Below, piece by piece: positions 1-10,763 of a DNA stretch of 64,000 nt. Both the position numbers and the translations under genes were made by a program. Below the pieces are notes generated by a model, which saw nothing but the letters and a program-made list of their open reading frames with translations, was not told the DNA's origin and made no database searches. Origin of the DNA: Sporosarcina psychrophila (GTDB taxonomy: Bacteria; Bacillota; Bacilli; Bacillales_A; Planococcaceae); the NCBI RefSeq assembly GCF_001590685.1, contig NZ_CP014616.1:1921001-1985000 (forward strand), read 5' to 3'. Position 1 is the first letter of the stretch, and the number at the start of each line of letters is the position of its first letter.

Positions 1-2
1 CA

Positions 3-1196
3 TTTTTACAGCGGTCATTTACAGAAGCGGAGGCGGCGGGAGCAGAGGCGATCATCTTGGAGATTAATACACCGGGTGGATTTACTGATGCGGCCGACCA
101 AATTGCCAGGCTGATAAATGAAAGTGATTTGCGGGTAATCGCTTACATTAATAATAAAGCAATCTCTGCTGGTGCATTCATAGCGCTTTATGCCGATGAA
201 ATCTATATGTCACCTACAGCCACAATGGGCGCGTCACAAGTAATTGATTCGGAGGGAAATGCGGCGGATGCTAAGGCTCATAGTTTATGGGTCGCGGAAA
301 TGAAAACGGCTGCTGAGTCGAAGAAAGACCGAGAACCGAAATATGCAGAAGCAATGGCAGAACCTGATATTGACTTACCCGCATATCGGGCTGGAGTTGG
401 GAAACTGTTAACGCTTAAAGCGGATGAAGCAAAAGAAGTCGGTTACAGTCAAGGAACAGTTGGATCTTTCAATGAATTGCTAAAAGTAACAGGGCTTGAA
501 AATGCAGAAATCATTTCAACAAATGAAACATTTACGGAAAGTATTGCTCGTTTCATCACCCATCCGGTCGTTGTACCGATTCTTTTATCAATTGCGGGAC
601 TTGGATTTGTGTTGGAAATGTACTCGCCAGGATTTGGTGTAGCCGGAACGATGGCTGCTAGTTCATTAGCTCTATTCTTTTACGGACATCTTGTTGCCGG
701 GCTTGCGGGTTATGAAACGATTATCCTGTTTCTAATAGGGGTCGTTCTCATCGTAGCGGAATTCTTCTTGCCCCATGGTATAGCAGGTGTCATTGGAACG
801 CTCGCAATTATAGGTAGTATCATTATGGCGGGCGGCAATCCGATGTATATGGCGATTTCTGTCCTTATCGCGGTTGCTATCGCTGTTATAGGGATGGTGA
901 TTATTATGAAATTTTTCGGTAAAAAACTGCACTTGCTCAACAAGGTTGTGCTAATGGATACAACTGATACGGAAAGTGGTTATGTTTCGAATGTGAACAG
1001 GGTTGAATTGCTTGGACGCATTGCAAAAACATCGACTGCACTTAGACCATCTGGTGCAATTGAGTTAGATGGAGAACGAATCGATGTTGTTTCTGAAGGA
1101 AGCTACATCGCTAAAGGAATACATGTTATCATTGTAAAGGTTGAAGGTTCCCGGATTGTAGTCAGGGAATCAGTAGAAAAGGGGGAAATTAAATAA
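3..1196 (+). CDS. NfeD-family membrane serine protease (ClpP-like domain + NfeD domain), 5' end outside window
   Basis: The reading frame is open from base 3, so the true start lies upstream; the TTG at 57 is internal. The remaining 397 residues begin inside a ClpP/SppA-type serine protease fold, with EINTPGG followed by the serine-nucleophile region [14 protein letters not shown]. Several membrane segments follow (about residues 170-300 of the visible part) and a soluble C-terminal NfeD OB-fold domain ends the protein. Proteins of this long form (B. subtilis YqeZ) work with flotillins in membrane microdomains and envelope stress. It overlaps floA by one base (TAATG), which shows translational coupling. 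Only the far N terminus and signal peptide are missing. Confidence 0.93.
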   Translation, partial: FLQRSFTEAEAAGAEAIILEINTPGGFTDAADQIARLINESDLRVIAYINNKAISAGAFIALYADEIYMSPTATMGASQVIDSEGNAADAKAHSLWVAEMKTAAESKKDREPKYAEAMAEPDIDLPAYRAGVGKLLTLKADEAKEVGYSQGTVGSFNELLKVTGLENAEIISTNETFTESIARFITHPVVVPILLSIAGLGFVLEMYSPGFGVAGTMAASSLALFFYGHLVAGLAGYETIILFLIGVVLIVAEFFLPHGIAGVIGTLAIIGSIIMAGGNPMYMAISVLIAVAIAVIGMVIIMKFFGKKLHLLNKVVLMDTTDTESGYVSNVNRVELLGRIAKTSTALRPSGAIELDGERIDVVSEGSYIAKGIHVIIVKVEGSRIVVRESVEKGEIK

Positions 1197-2209
1197 TGGC
1201 AGGACTCTTAGGTTCAGGAAGTTTAGTAATGGTCGTTGTAATAGCAGTTGTAGCAATCATCGTATTGTCAGCATTTTTCACACTCGTTCCTGTGGCGCTG
1301 TGGATTTCAGCAATGGCAGCAGGCGTTAGAGTAAGTATATTCACATTGATCGGTATGCGTCTTCGCCGGGTTATTCCGAGTCGAATTGTTAATCCGCTTA
1401 TTAAAGCACATAAAGCTGGACTGGATGTTTCAATTAATCAGCTTGAAAGTCATTATCTTGCGGGAGGAAACGTTGACCGTGTCGTCAATGCTCTAATCGC
1501 TGCACACCGTGCGAACATCGAACTTACATTTGAACGTGCTGCTGCAATCGATCTTGCAGGACGTGACGTTCTAGAAGCGGTTCAAATGTCCGTTAACCCG
1601 AAAGTTATTGAAACACCATTCATCGCCGGTGTGGCAATGAACGGGATTGAAGTAAAAGCAAAAGCGCGTATTACAGTACGTGCAAACATCGACCGTCTTG
1701 TCGGTGGTGCAGGTGAAGAAACAATCGTTGCCCGTGTTGGTGAGGGTATTATCTCGACAATCGGTTCATCTATCGACCATGCAAAAGTATTGGAAAATCC
1801 TGATATGATTTCTCAAACTGTTCTAGCAAAAGGTCTTGACTCAGGTACTGCATTCGAAATTCTATCGATTGATATCGCAGACGTTGATATTGGTAAAAAC
1901 ATCGGTGCAGAACTTCAAACTGAACAAGCAATGGCTGATAAAAACATTGCACAGGCAAAAGCAGAAGAACGCCGTGCAATGGCAGTTGCAAACGAACAGG
2001 AAATGAAAGCGAAAGTTGAAGAAATGCGTGCAAAAGTTGTCAGTGCTGAAGCGGAAGTTCCGCTTGCTATGGCAGAAGCTCTACGTAAGGGCAATATTGG
2101 TGTCATGGATTATGTGAATTATAAAAATATCCAGGCAGATACAGGAATGCGTGACTCCATCAGTAACTTTGGCGGAGATAAGGAATCTACAGAAATTAAG
2201 AAGAACTAA
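1196..2209 (+). CDS. floA: Flotillin-like protein FloA (YqfA)
   Basis: This 337-residue protein has an N-terminal hydrophobic membrane hairpin (about residues 8-45), an SPFH/PHB-like middle ([28 protein letters not shown]) and a long Ala/Glu-rich coiled coil ([18 protein letters not shown]). Length and sequence match the FloA/YqfA family. The ATG overlaps the stop of the NfeD protease gene, and the pair is a conserved module. FloA organises functional membrane microdomains and affects membrane fluidity and cell-wall synthesis. The neighbouring protease is its usual partner. No anomaly is visible. Confidence 0.96.
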   Translation: MAGLLGSGSLVMVVVIAVVAIIVLSAFFTLVPVALWISAMAAGVRVSIFTLIGMRLRRVIPSRIVNPLIKAHKAGLDVSINQLESHYLAGGNVDRVVNALIAAHRANIELTFERAAAIDLAGRDVLEAVQMSVNPKVIETPFIAGVAMNGIEVKAKARITVRANIDRLVGGAGEETIVARVGEGIISTIGSSIDHAKVLENPDMISQTVLAKGLDSGTAFEILSIDIADVDIGKNIGAELQTEQAMADKNIAQAKAEERRAMAVANEQEMKAKVEEMRAKVVSAEAEVPLAMAEALRKGNIGVMDYVNYKNIQADTGMRDSISNFGGDKESTEIKKN

Positions 2210-2246
2210 TACTTGAGGAGCCATTTCCTGGAAAGGGGATGCACGA

Positions 2247-2744
2247 ATGGAACAGCTAATCATTTTTATCATTTTGGCAATTGTCGGATCTTTTTTTAGG
2301 GGCAAGAAAAAAGATCCAGCTGAGGGGCCAAAGCCTAAGCCGTCCACGGCAACGGGGAACGCTCCAGAGGGTCCTACAACTAAATTAAAAGAGATATACC
2401 GTGAATTGCAGAGAGAAATGGCAGGAGCAGATGCGGAACCACCTGTCCGCCAGCTGCCAAAGCAGCAGCAGGCAACAGTAACGGTTCCTTCAGCTCCTGT
2501 AGTAGTACCACCTGCAAGACCAACTGCTGACAGAAAAGAACGTACTAATTCATCAGCGAATCGTCACATCGAACGCCCCGATTCATCCGTGAATCGACAT
2601 AGCGGAAGATTGTCTGCACATGGTAGTCAACGTCCAACTGTGTCTGCTATACAATCGCACGATTTAATGCCGAAAAGTCAAGGGGACTTGCTGAAAGGCA
2701 TTGTGTTCTCTGAAATTTATGGTCCACCGAAATCAAAAAGATAA
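2247..2744 (+). CDS. Hypothetical N-terminally anchored, proline-rich protein (yqfB position)
   Basis: The 165-residue product starts with one membrane segment (EQLIIFIILAIVGSFFRG) followed by a basic, Pro/Ser/Gln-rich low-complexity tail with no recognisable domain. The start is supported by AAAGGGG eight bases upstream of the ATG at 2247. It sits where B. subtilis carries yqfB, between floA and yqfC, but I do not recognise homology to that protein. The tail contains two similar segments (SSANRHIERPDSS, SSVNRHSGRLSAH), which suggests a short internal duplication. A cytoplasmic tail tethered beside the flotillin is a plausible picture, but no function can be assigned. Confidence 0.75.
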   Translation: MEQLIIFIILAIVGSFFRGKKKDPAEGPKPKPSTATGNAPEGPTTKLKEIYRELQREMAGADAEPPVRQLPKQQQATVTVPSAPVVVPPARPTADRKERTNSSANRHIERPDSSVNRHSGRLSAHGSQRPTVSAIQSHDLMPKSQGDLLKGIVFSEIYGPPKSKR

Positions 2745-2751
2745 GCATTGA

Positions 2752-2794
2752 CCCTCTATCCGAATCATACGATGTGGATAGGGGGTTTTATATT
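2752..2794 (+). terminator. Hairpin that doubles as terminator and yqfC ribosome-site sequester
   Basis: A 10-bp stem pairs CCCTCTATCC (2752-2761) with GGATAGGGGG (2776-2785), with one G-U pair and a 14-nt loop, followed by TTTTATATTTT. It therefore looks like an intrinsic terminator for the floA transcript. The 3' arm contains AGGGGG, the only good ribosome site for yqfC, nine bases before its TTG start at 2795. Confidence 0.7.
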
Positions 2795-3052
2795 TTGAAA
2801 AGACTATTTCAGACCGGTTCATCAGTTACAATTGAAGATTTCGCTTCATTACGGATTAATGGCCCTTATTCTTTGTTGAAACTTGGCCCCGATTTCGCGA
2901 TCATTAGCAGTGGAGAATACAGGATTGAGGCGATAGGCACTGATTTAACAGTTGAAACTTTATCAGAAGAAGTTGCTGTTTTCACATTCACTTCAATTAC
3001 CACAATGAATGTGACTACAGGTGCAGACAAGGAAGCGGAGCGCAATGCGTAA
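2795..3052 (+). CDS. yqfC: Sporulation protein YqfC
   Basis: The 85-residue product carries the YqfC pattern (ITIEDF-like start, LRINGPYSLLKLGPDFAIISSGEYRIEAIGTDL) and lies directly before yqfD, as in other endospore formers. I prefer the TTG at 2795 because AGGGGG lies nine bases upstream. The GTG at 2774 would place the ribosome site inside the gene. YqfC is a small mother-cell protein made under sigma-E in Bacillus; its biochemical role is unknown. The stop codon overlaps the yqfD start by eight bases, so the two are co-translated. Expression may depend on opening the hairpin that covers its ribosome site. Confidence 0.88.
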   Translation: MKRLFQTGSSVTIEDFASLRINGPYSLLKLGPDFAIISSGEYRIEAIGTDLTVETLSEEVAVFTFTSITTMNVTTGADKEAERNA

Positions 3053-4142
3053 AAGGTATGCTATCAAAATATCAGGCGACGGCAACCTTTCCGGATTCCT
3101 CACTAAACTTGTCACAATTGGAACAAAAATTACATCGCTATCAGTTGTCGATGGGGTGGCATATTTTCAAACAGATCGTAGCGGACTTCGTGCTATCCGG
3201 CGTAACAGAAGGCATTATCGATTAAAAGTAGCCATTTCAATTGCGAATCTTGAATCAGGCTCAATTGGACTTTTCACATCTAGCCGTTTCCTAATCGCAT
3301 GTCTCATTCCTTTTGTTGCCTCATTTTTCCTTTGGACAGTAGATGTTGAATCGGATATGCCGGAAGTAGTGGACAGAATTGAGCAGAAACTTGAAAAAAG
3401 CTCTATCGTTTTGTTAAGACCCTTAGCTTTAATTCCTGATGAAGGTGAAATTCGACGAGAGCTCATGCTCGATGATCCTGCTTTATCGTGGGTTAGATTT
3501 AGACGAGTTGGAACGTCTCTGACAATTATTCCGATGTTATCACCACCCACAACTAACATTATTGAAGAGAACGAATCACCGTCACACCTTGTAGCGCGTA
3601 CAGGAGGCGTTATAACGCGTTTTGCGTTAGAAAAAGGGGAAAGGGTCGGCCATGTTCATCAGACTGTAAAGAAAGGGGACGTGCTAGCCACAGGTATATT
3701 GGAACAAGGTGATAAAACGACAGTTGTTGGAGCGGATGGTGCCGTGTATGCGGATTATTGGGTTGAATACACCTTTACTCTTCCGAAAAAAATTAAATTC
3801 CAGTTACAGGGTGAGGAAATTGTGAACTATTCTTTTAACCTCCCATGGAAGCAGCAAGGTAAAGAAGGATGGTCTCTAGGGTCTTTCATCGAAACAGAAA
3901 GATATATGGAGGAAACCGCAGGGCACTTTGAATTGATTGAGGGAATGGAAGAAACAGTTATAATTCCCTTATTAAAAAACAAATTAATGTCGGAATCTTT
4001 TTCGAAAGCAATTATTAAAGATGAAAAAGTTTTACACGTGACATTCGATAATGATAAAGTTAGAGGGACTATATTGTTTCTTATCAATGACAATATTGCT
4101 GAAAAAAGACTGATTCCCAAGGAGACTGAGCCTATTGGATGA
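3045..4142 (+). CDS. yqfD: Sporulation protein YqfD
   Basis: The 365-residue protein has a basic N-terminal domain, one clear membrane segment (FLIACLIPFVASFFLW, about residues 83-98) and a large extracytoplasmic C-terminal domain with the conserved RTGGVITR and KKGDVLATG segments of the YqfD family. I start it at ATG 3045, where GGAAGCGGAG lies just upstream; the in-frame extension to 3021 lacks a ribosome site. In Bacillus yqfD is co-expressed with yqfC in the mother cell and is linked to stage IV engulfment and cortex steps. It overlaps phoH by eight bases. Confidence 0.92.
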   Translation: MRKRYAIKISGDGNLSGFLTKLVTIGTKITSLSVVDGVAYFQTDRSGLRAIRRNRRHYRLKVAISIANLESGSIGLFTSSRFLIACLIPFVASFFLWTVDVESDMPEVVDRIEQKLEKSSIVLLRPLALIPDEGEIRRELMLDDPALSWVRFRRVGTSLTIIPMLSPPTTNIIEENESPSHLVARTGGVITRFALEKGERVGHVHQTVKKGDVLATGILEQGDKTTVVGADGAVYADYWVEYTFTLPKKIKFQLQGEEIVNYSFNLPWKQQGKEGWSLGSFIETERYMEETAGHFELIEGMEETVIIPLLKNKLMSESFSKAIIKDEKVLHVTFDNDKVRGTILFLINDNIAEKRLIPKETEPIG

Positions 4143-5091
4143 GCAAATGATTCAACTACATGTTGAAGACCCGAATGAAACAGTAATGCTTCTCGGAATT
4201 TCTGATCAGAATATGAAACTGATTGAAGAGCAGTTAAATGTTTCAGTATTAACTAGAGGCGACACGATATCAATCAGTGGTGCTGAAGATAGTAGGAATT
4301 CGGCTAAAGAGCTTTTGGAACAGTTGTTGAAAGTAATACGTAAAGGCATTAATATCAATCAACGAGATGTCTCGACTGCGCTCGAGATGGTGAAAAGTGG
4401 CACAATTGAATACTTTGCAGAGTTGTACGATGAAGAAATTTCAAGGAATATGAAAGGTAAAGCAATTCGTGCGAAGACAATCGGTCAGCGTGAATATGTC
4501 AGCGCAATTCGATCGAGAGATCTTGTATTCTGTATCGGGCCGGCTGGGACGGGGAAAACGTACTTAGCGGTCGTACTAGCTGTTTTAGCTATGAAAACGG
4601 GCTCTGCGAAGCGAATTGTCTTAACCCGTCCCGCTGTTGAAGCAGGAGAGAGTCTAGGCTTCCTTCCAGGTGACTTAAAAGAGAAAGTTGACCCATACCT
4701 TCGTCCGCTGTACGACGCGCTACACGATGTTCTGGGAGCGGAACAAACGGATCGACTTATGGAACGAGGGGTAATCGAAATTGCGCCGCTCGCTTATATG
4801 AGGGGACGGACACTCGATGATGCATTCATTATTCTGGACGAAGCACAGAATACGACAAAAGCACAAATGAAAATGTTTTTAACACGTCTCGGTTTTGGGT
4901 CGAAAATGGTTATCAACGGCGACAAAACACAAATTGATTTACCAAGAAACACTGAATCCGGTTTAATCGTTGCAGAATCAATCCTTAAAAAAGTTGGAGA
5001 TATTCACTTTCAGTACTTAGAGCAAGGTGATGTTGTTCGTCACCCACTTGTTGCGAAAATAATTGAAGCATACGAACAGGAGCAGTCATAG
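4135..5091 (+). CDS. phoH: PhoH family P-loop ATPase
   Basis: The 318-residue protein has an N-terminal KH-like region followed by the PhoH ATPase domain, with Walker A GPAGTGKT at residues 135-142 and Walker B FIILDEAQN near 230. TTG 4135 is the start because AAGGAGA lies eight bases upstream inside yqfD; the nearby ATG is out of frame. The family is tied to RNA metabolism through its constant neighbourhood with ybeY and pgpH. Length is normal. A terminator overlaps its stop codon. Confidence 0.95.
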   Translation: MDEQMIQLHVEDPNETVMLLGISDQNMKLIEEQLNVSVLTRGDTISISGAEDSRNSAKELLEQLLKVIRKGININQRDVSTALEMVKSGTIEYFAELYDEEISRNMKGKAIRAKTIGQREYVSAIRSRDLVFCIGPAGTGKTYLAVVLAVLAMKTGSAKRIVLTRPAVEAGESLGFLPGDLKEKVDPYLRPLYDALHDVLGAEQTDRLMERGVIEIAPLAYMRGRTLDDAFIILDEAQNTTKAQMKMFLTRLGFGSKMVINGDKTQIDLPRNTESGLIVAESILKKVGDIHFQYLEQGDVVRHPLVAKIIEAYEQEQS

Positions 5092-5110
5092 AAAGTGACT
5101 GCTTTTTCTT
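5081..5110 (+). terminator. Intrinsic terminator overlapping phoH stop
   Basis: AGCAGTCA (5081-5088) pairs perfectly with TGACTGCT (5096-5103) around a 7-nt loop that contains the phoH stop, followed by TTTTCTTT. It separates the yqfC-yqfD-phoH unit from pgpH. Confidence 0.85.
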
Positions 5111-5164
5111 TAGAATCATCGCTACTCTGATTATATCTATAGAGAAGCAGGGGGAGAGATTCCA

Positions 5165-7291
5165 ATGTTCCAACCAATTAGAAAGTTATTTAAATCACTT
5201 AAATTCAATTATTTATCCTTGTTTTTAATCGGCCTATCCACTGTACTCCTTTTTTCATTCATGTATGGCAGTGTGAAAAAAGAAACGTATGAATTGAAAG
5301 CTTTTCAAATTGCACCAGATACTATCCGTTCCTTAAAAACGGTTGAGGACGCAGTAAAAACCGAACAGGACAGAGAACGTGCCGCTAATGAAGTAGGACC
5401 TTCCTATGTATTTTCAGAAGATGTTGTAAAAAATAGACAAGCAATCGCTACGTCTTTATTCGATTTTCTAATCGAAGTAAAAAACCAAGATGAGCCTGAT
5501 CAAACTACATCGGAGATAGCTACTAAGCCCTCTAAAGAATTAGTAGCAGAAATGCGCACTAAACTTTCCAGTTTGGAAAAGGAAGAACCTAGTCTGCGAC
5601 TTAGTGATGACGCCATAGTTAATCTTTTATCCCAGAGTACAGATGCTTTACTGAACGCGCAAAGCGTATTAGTAGGTGTACTAGGTGAGGAATTATCGAA
5701 GCCGGTACGAACTGCGGATTTGTCGACAGTCCGCTATGAGGTAGATCGGAAAATTAGGCTCACAGATTCAGTTTCATCTTCAATCTTACAGACTCTAATA
5801 ACGCTTAGCCGCTCTCTGGTAGTAGAGACGGAATCGATTCATGAGGAAATGACAAAGGCTAGGGTTGAGCAGGCGCGGGAAAGCGTTGAACCTACCCGTA
5901 TCTTGCAAGGACAAGTGATTGTCCGTGAAGGGCAGGTCATTGACAAAGAAATATACAGGCAATTAGAGCTTGCGGGCGTATTGTCAAATCAGTCGTCCAT
6001 GAAACCGCTGGCAGGTCTCATTTTATTTGTCCTGTTTGTCGGTGCGATTATTTATATGCATTTCCTATCCTGGAGTGAAAATAGGGTTGTAAAGAAAAAG
6101 GCATTGCTCATTGTATTAGTTGTTTTTTTCCTGCTCGTCATCATAATGAAACTCATTTCCCTTATTGAAAAAGACTTTGATGTCCTATTAGCATTCTTGT
6201 TTCCGACAGCACTCGCTCCAATGCTTATTAAGCTTCTGACGAACGAGCGACTTGCACTAATGACGACAATTATCACAGCAGCAACAGCAGGAATTCTTCT
6301 TCAAGAAGGTTACGCGGCAATCATTCAGATGGAAGTCGCATTGTACATACTTTTCGGAGGTATTGTCAGTTTGTATTTACTCGGTGACAACGGCAGACGT
6401 TCGAATATTTTACGAACAAGCTTAGGGGTTTCTGTTTCAAATATGATGTTCATTGGATTTTACCTCTTAATGACACAGTCATCTTACGATTTGACGGAAT
6501 TAGTGTATTATATGATAGCGGCAATTGTTTCGGGTATATTGTCAGGAGCTCTTACAATTGGGCTTATGCCATTTTTTGAATCTGCCTTTCGACTATTATC
6601 GGATATGCGACTTATCGAACTATCGAACCCGAATCACCCGCTACTGAAAAAAGTACTAACCGAAACGCCAGGCACTTATCATCATAGCGTTATGGTCGCA
6701 AATTTAGCCGACGCAGCATGTGAATCGATTGGTGCGAATGGACTTCTTGCCAGAGTGGGAAGTTATTATCATGATATTGGAAAGACGCTGAGACCGGGTT
6801 ACTTCATCGAGAATCAGCATGCTGGTCAAAATCCACATGATTCATTGCCACCAGAAAAAAGTAGGGACATCATTATTGCCCACGGAGAAGACGGTGCGAG
6901 ACTTCTGGAAAGGCATAAAATGCCAGTAGAAATCATTGATATCGCTCGTCAGCATCACGGAACAAGTACATTGAAGTATTTTTACTTTAAAGCTAAGGAA
7001 TCTGGGGAAGATGTAAAAGAAGAGGATTTCCGTTATGCGGGACCCAAACCTCAAACAAAAGAAATTGCAATTATCTCAATAGCAGATAGTGTTGAGGCCG
7101 CTGTACGATCAATGAAAGAACCGACTTCAGAAAAAATTGCAGCTCTCGTACGATCTATCATTAATGATAAAATGAACGATGGACAATTCGATGAATGCGA
7201 TCTTTCTATGAAAGAATTGAAGAAAGCGGAAAGAGTTATGTGTGAAACGTTAAATGGAATTTTCCATAACCGGATTGAATATCCGAAGTGA
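5165..7291 (+). CDS. pgpH: Cyclic-di-AMP phosphodiesterase PgpH (7TMR-HD, YqfF)
   Basis: The 708-residue membrane protein has an N-terminal membrane segment (about residues 15-35), a large extracytoplasmic 7TMR-HDED region to about 280, seven membrane helices between about 280 and 470, and a C-terminal HD phosphohydrolase domain with HHSVMVANLADAA and YYHDIGK. PgpH hydrolyses the essential messenger c-di-AMP and so links envelope or osmotic signals to potassium homeostasis. The ATG at 5165 follows AGGGGGAGAG. It heads the pgpH-ybeY-dgkA-cdd-era run. Confidence 0.96.
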   Translation: MFQPIRKLFKSLKFNYLSLFLIGLSTVLLFSFMYGSVKKETYELKAFQIAPDTIRSLKTVEDAVKTEQDRERAANEVGPSYVFSEDVVKNRQAIATSLFDFLIEVKNQDEPDQTTSEIATKPSKELVAEMRTKLSSLEKEEPSLRLSDDAIVNLLSQSTDALLNAQSVLVGVLGEELSKPVRTADLSTVRYEVDRKIRLTDSVSSSILQTLITLSRSLVVETESIHEEMTKARVEQARESVEPTRILQGQVIVREGQVIDKEIYRQLELAGVLSNQSSMKPLAGLILFVLFVGAIIYMHFLSWSENRVVKKKALLIVLVVFFLLVIIMKLISLIEKDFDVLLAFLFPTALAPMLIKLLTNERLALMTTIITAATAGILLQEGYAAIIQMEVALYILFGGIVSLYLLGDNGRRSNILRTSLGVSVSNMMFIGFYLLMTQSSYDLTELVYYMIAAIVSGILSGALTIGLMPFFESAFRLLSDMRLIELSNPNHPLLKKVLTETPGTYHHSVMVANLADAACESIGANGLLARVGSYYHDIGKTLRPGYFIENQHAGQNPHDSLPPEKSRDIIIAHGEDGARLLERHKMPVEIIDIARQHHGTSTLKYFYFKAKESGEDVKEEDFRYAGPKPQTKEIAIISIADSVEAAVRSMKEPTSEKIAALVRSIINDKMNDGQFDECDLSMKELKKAERVMCETLNGIFHNRIEYPK

Positions 7292-7313
7292 GTACGAAGG
7301 GAGCTAGTAGTAG

Positions 7314-7784
7314 ATGTTGGAAATACATTTTGAGGATGAAACAGCTAGAGTCGATGACAAAATCGAGGATTTAATCCGAAAGCTGTTAAACCATACCGCT
7401 AAAGAAGAGGAACTAGCAGGCGAATTAGAGGTTTCGGTAACATTCATGACAGATGCAGATATTCAGGAAGTGAATGCAACTTATCGCGGTAAAAATGTAC
7501 CGACGGATGTCATTTCATTTGCGCTCGAAGAATTAACGGAAGGTGAAGTAGCTATTATTCCTGAAGAAGGCATGCCAACCGCTTTAGGTGATATACTTAT
7601 TTCAGTAGAAACAGCTGAGCGGCAAGCAGGGGAATACGGACATGATTTTAATCGTGAAATTGGATTTCTTGCGCTTCACGGCTTCCTTCACCTTCTCGGC
7701 TATGATCATTTAACTGAAGAAGAGGAAGCTGAGATGTTCGGCAGGCAAAAGGAGATCCTCGCATCATTCGGACTCGAGAGGTGA
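7314..7784 (+). CDS. ybeY: rRNA maturation RNase YbeY
   Basis: The 156-residue product has the zinc-binding signature H-x3-H-x5-H (HGFLHLLGYDH) near its C terminus and the family segment VPTDVISFAL. YbeY is an endoribonuclease needed for 16S rRNA 3' maturation and 70S quality control. It starts 22 bases after pgpH with GAAGGGAG upstream and is followed within eight bases by dgkA. Length is usual for Bacilli. Confidence 0.97.
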   Translation: MLEIHFEDETARVDDKIEDLIRKLLNHTAKEEELAGELEVSVTFMTDADIQEVNATYRGKNVPTDVISFALEELTEGEVAIIPEEGMPTALGDILISVETAERQAGEYGHDFNREIGFLALHGFLHLLGYDHLTEEEEAEMFGRQKEILASFGLER

Positions 7785-7791
7785 TTGATCA

Positions 7792-8142
7792 ATGCGGAAG
7801 TTCCTTCAATCTTTTGTCTACGCATGGAATGGGATTTGTTATGGCATAGGAGCGGAACGGAATACGAAAGTGCATGTGATGGCCGCAATCCTCGTCATTG
7901 TAGCGGGTTTTATGACGGGTCTTTCGCGGACAGAGTGGTTCATCGTCATTATTCTGATTTGCGGAATGCTGGCGCTTGAGCTGATGAATTCTGCAGTCGA
8001 ACGTGTCGTCGATCTACTAACAACTGAACGTCATATACTCGCGAAACAAGCGAAAGACCTCGCAGCAGGCGCGGTCTTAGTGTATGCGATTGGAAGTGCA
8101 ATAATCGGTTTAATGTTATTTATTCCGAAATGGTTTAACTAA
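7792..8142 (+). CDS. dgkA: Diacylglycerol/undecaprenol kinase family protein
   Basis: The 116-residue integral membrane protein has three helices and the DgkA signature ALELMNSAVERVVDL. In Gram-positive bacteria this family phosphorylates undecaprenol to replenish the cell-wall lipid carrier rather than diacylglycerol, so the symbol follows common Bacillus use. AGAGGTG precedes the ATG and overlaps the end of ybeY, which shows a tight operon. Confidence 0.94.
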   Translation: MRKFLQSFVYAWNGICYGIGAERNTKVHVMAAILVIVAGFMTGLSRTEWFIVIILICGMLALELMNSAVERVVDLLTTERHILAKQAKDLAAGAVLVYAIGSAIIGLMLFIPKWFN

Positions 8143-8147
8143 ATTAA

Positions 8148-9471
<1,324 letters not shown>

Positions 9472-9479
9472 TGAATTGA

Positions 9480-9904
9480 ACGCATCCTAAGTTCGCCGCG
9501 TCCTGCGGCAACGGATGCATGACCCACTTCGTGTGAGCCCAAAGCGTAAGCGGCCAGCCAAGACGCGACAGGCATAAGACAGTCTGGCGGAGCGGCGTAC
9601 TTTGCCGCATAGCTGGAATGACTTATGACCCGAGCGTCTGGGTCGCTGAAGCTAGACAAAGAAAAGCGTAAGGTGCCGCATAGCTCCGACAGGCACAAGG
9701 TAGTTTATGAGGAGGCGTCTTTTAGCCTCCTCAGCAAAATGACTTGTGACCCGAGGAGCTGGCACCTGAAGCTAGACAAAGAAAAGCATAAGGTGCCGCA
9801 TAGCTCCGACAGGCACAAGGTAGTTTGTGAGGAGGCGTCTTTTAGCCTCCGCAGCAAAATGACTTGTGACCCCGAGGAGCTGGCACCTGAAGCTAGACAA
9901 AGAG
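9480..9904 (+). repeat. Tandem palindromic repeat array between era and recO
   Basis: Two near-identical units of 120 and 121 bp (9651-9770 and 9771-9891) start with GCTAGACAAAGAAAAGC, and a third partial copy (9892-9904) runs straight into the recO ribosome site. A diverged unit lies at about 9541-9650, and a separate hairpin (GCATCC at 9482-9487 with GGATGC at 9513-9518, inner CCGC/GCGG) precedes it. Each unit forms a long hairpin, for example CACAAG paired with CTTGTG enclosing GAGGAGGC paired with GCCTCCTC. Reading frames through it, such as one at 9625-9963, only follow the repeat. A weak relative lies near 38520. Confidence 0.85.
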
Positions 9905-10699
9905 GTGATTGCTTCGCTGAACAAATGGGAAGGAATCATTCTAAGAGGTATCCCGTACGGTGAGTCCAATAAAATTGTGACACTGTTTACTCGTGAAGGC
10001 GGTAAGATGACAGCAATGGCCCGTGGAGCGAAGAAACCAGCGAGCAGGCTAGCTGCTGTGACGCAGCCTTTCACACATGGTTCATTCTTGATCCGTACGG
10101 GTAGAGGAATGGGGACGCTTGAACAAGGCGAACCCATTGATTCGATGCGGCATATTCGTGAAGACTTGGAAGCAACAGCTTATGCAAGTTATGTTGTTGA
10201 ATTGATTGATAAGTTAACGGAGGATAATGAGCGAATTTCTGGTATATACAGCTTGTTGTATGAAGCGCTTCACGCTATCAATGAACAATATGATCCAGAA
10301 GCAATTGCATTATTTGTTGAATGGAAAATGTTGCCGATCGCTGGTATCCATCCAATACTTCATCAGTGTGCAAATTGTGGAGCGACAGAAGGTGAATTTG
10401 CTTTTTCATTTATGCAAATCGGCTTCATTTGTCATCGATGCTTCCATGTAGATAAGCATGCGATTCGAATTTCACCCAGTCAATTGAAATTGATCCGAAC
10501 CTTTTATACAGTTCCCATTAATCGGGTCGGTAATTTGACGTTAAAGAAGACGACAAAAATCTTCATGAAAAAACTCGTCCGAACAATTTACGATGAGCAA
10601 GTAGGGATTCGATTAAAATCGAGATCATTCCTTGATCAGCTCGACTCGACACCCGAACTGCTACCTAGAAAAGAGAAACCAAAAGAGAGTGACGAATAG
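9905..10699 (+). CDS. recO: DNA repair protein RecO
   Basis: The product (264 residues from this start) has the RecO OB-fold N terminus (NKWEGIILRGIPYGESNKIVTLFTREGG), the helical C-terminal domain and four zinc-site cysteines (CANCG and CHRC). RecO loads RecA on SSB-coated DNA in the RecFOR pathway. The start is uncertain because the repeat array abuts it. GTG 9905 gives MIASLNKWEG; CTG 9917 lies seven bases after AGAGGTGAT and best matches where the family begins; GTG 9866 would add repeat-encoded residues. A strong terminator follows, so glyQ-glyS, which follow recO in B. subtilis, are absent here. Confidence 0.92.
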   Translation: MIASLNKWEGIILRGIPYGESNKIVTLFTREGGKMTAMARGAKKPASRLAAVTQPFTHGSFLIRTGRGMGTLEQGEPIDSMRHIREDLEATAYASYVVELIDKLTEDNERISGIYSLLYEALHAINEQYDPEAIALFVEWKMLPIAGIHPILHQCANCGATEGEFAFSFMQIGFICHRCFHVDKHAIRISPSQLKLIRTFYTVPINRVGNLTLKKTTKIFMKKLVRTIYDEQVGIRLKSRSFLDQLDSTPELLPRKEKPKESDE

Positions 10700-10712
10700 T
10701 CCTCTTTACAAT

Positions 10713-10763
10713 AAACCCCGAACCTTGGATCCTATGAAAAAGGGTCTAGATTCGGGGTTTTTA
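10713..10763 (+). terminator. Intrinsic terminator after recO
   Basis: AAACCCCGAA (10713-10722) pairs with TTCGGGGTTT (10751-10760), followed by TTATAT. The 28-nt loop region holds a weaker inner stem. It closes the pgpH-to-recO operon. Confidence 0.88.

Noticed and set aside
9625..9963. 112-codon frame across the era-recO repeat array
   Set aside because: Its codons repeat with the 120-bp units, it has no ribosome site, and it overlaps the true recO start in another frame.
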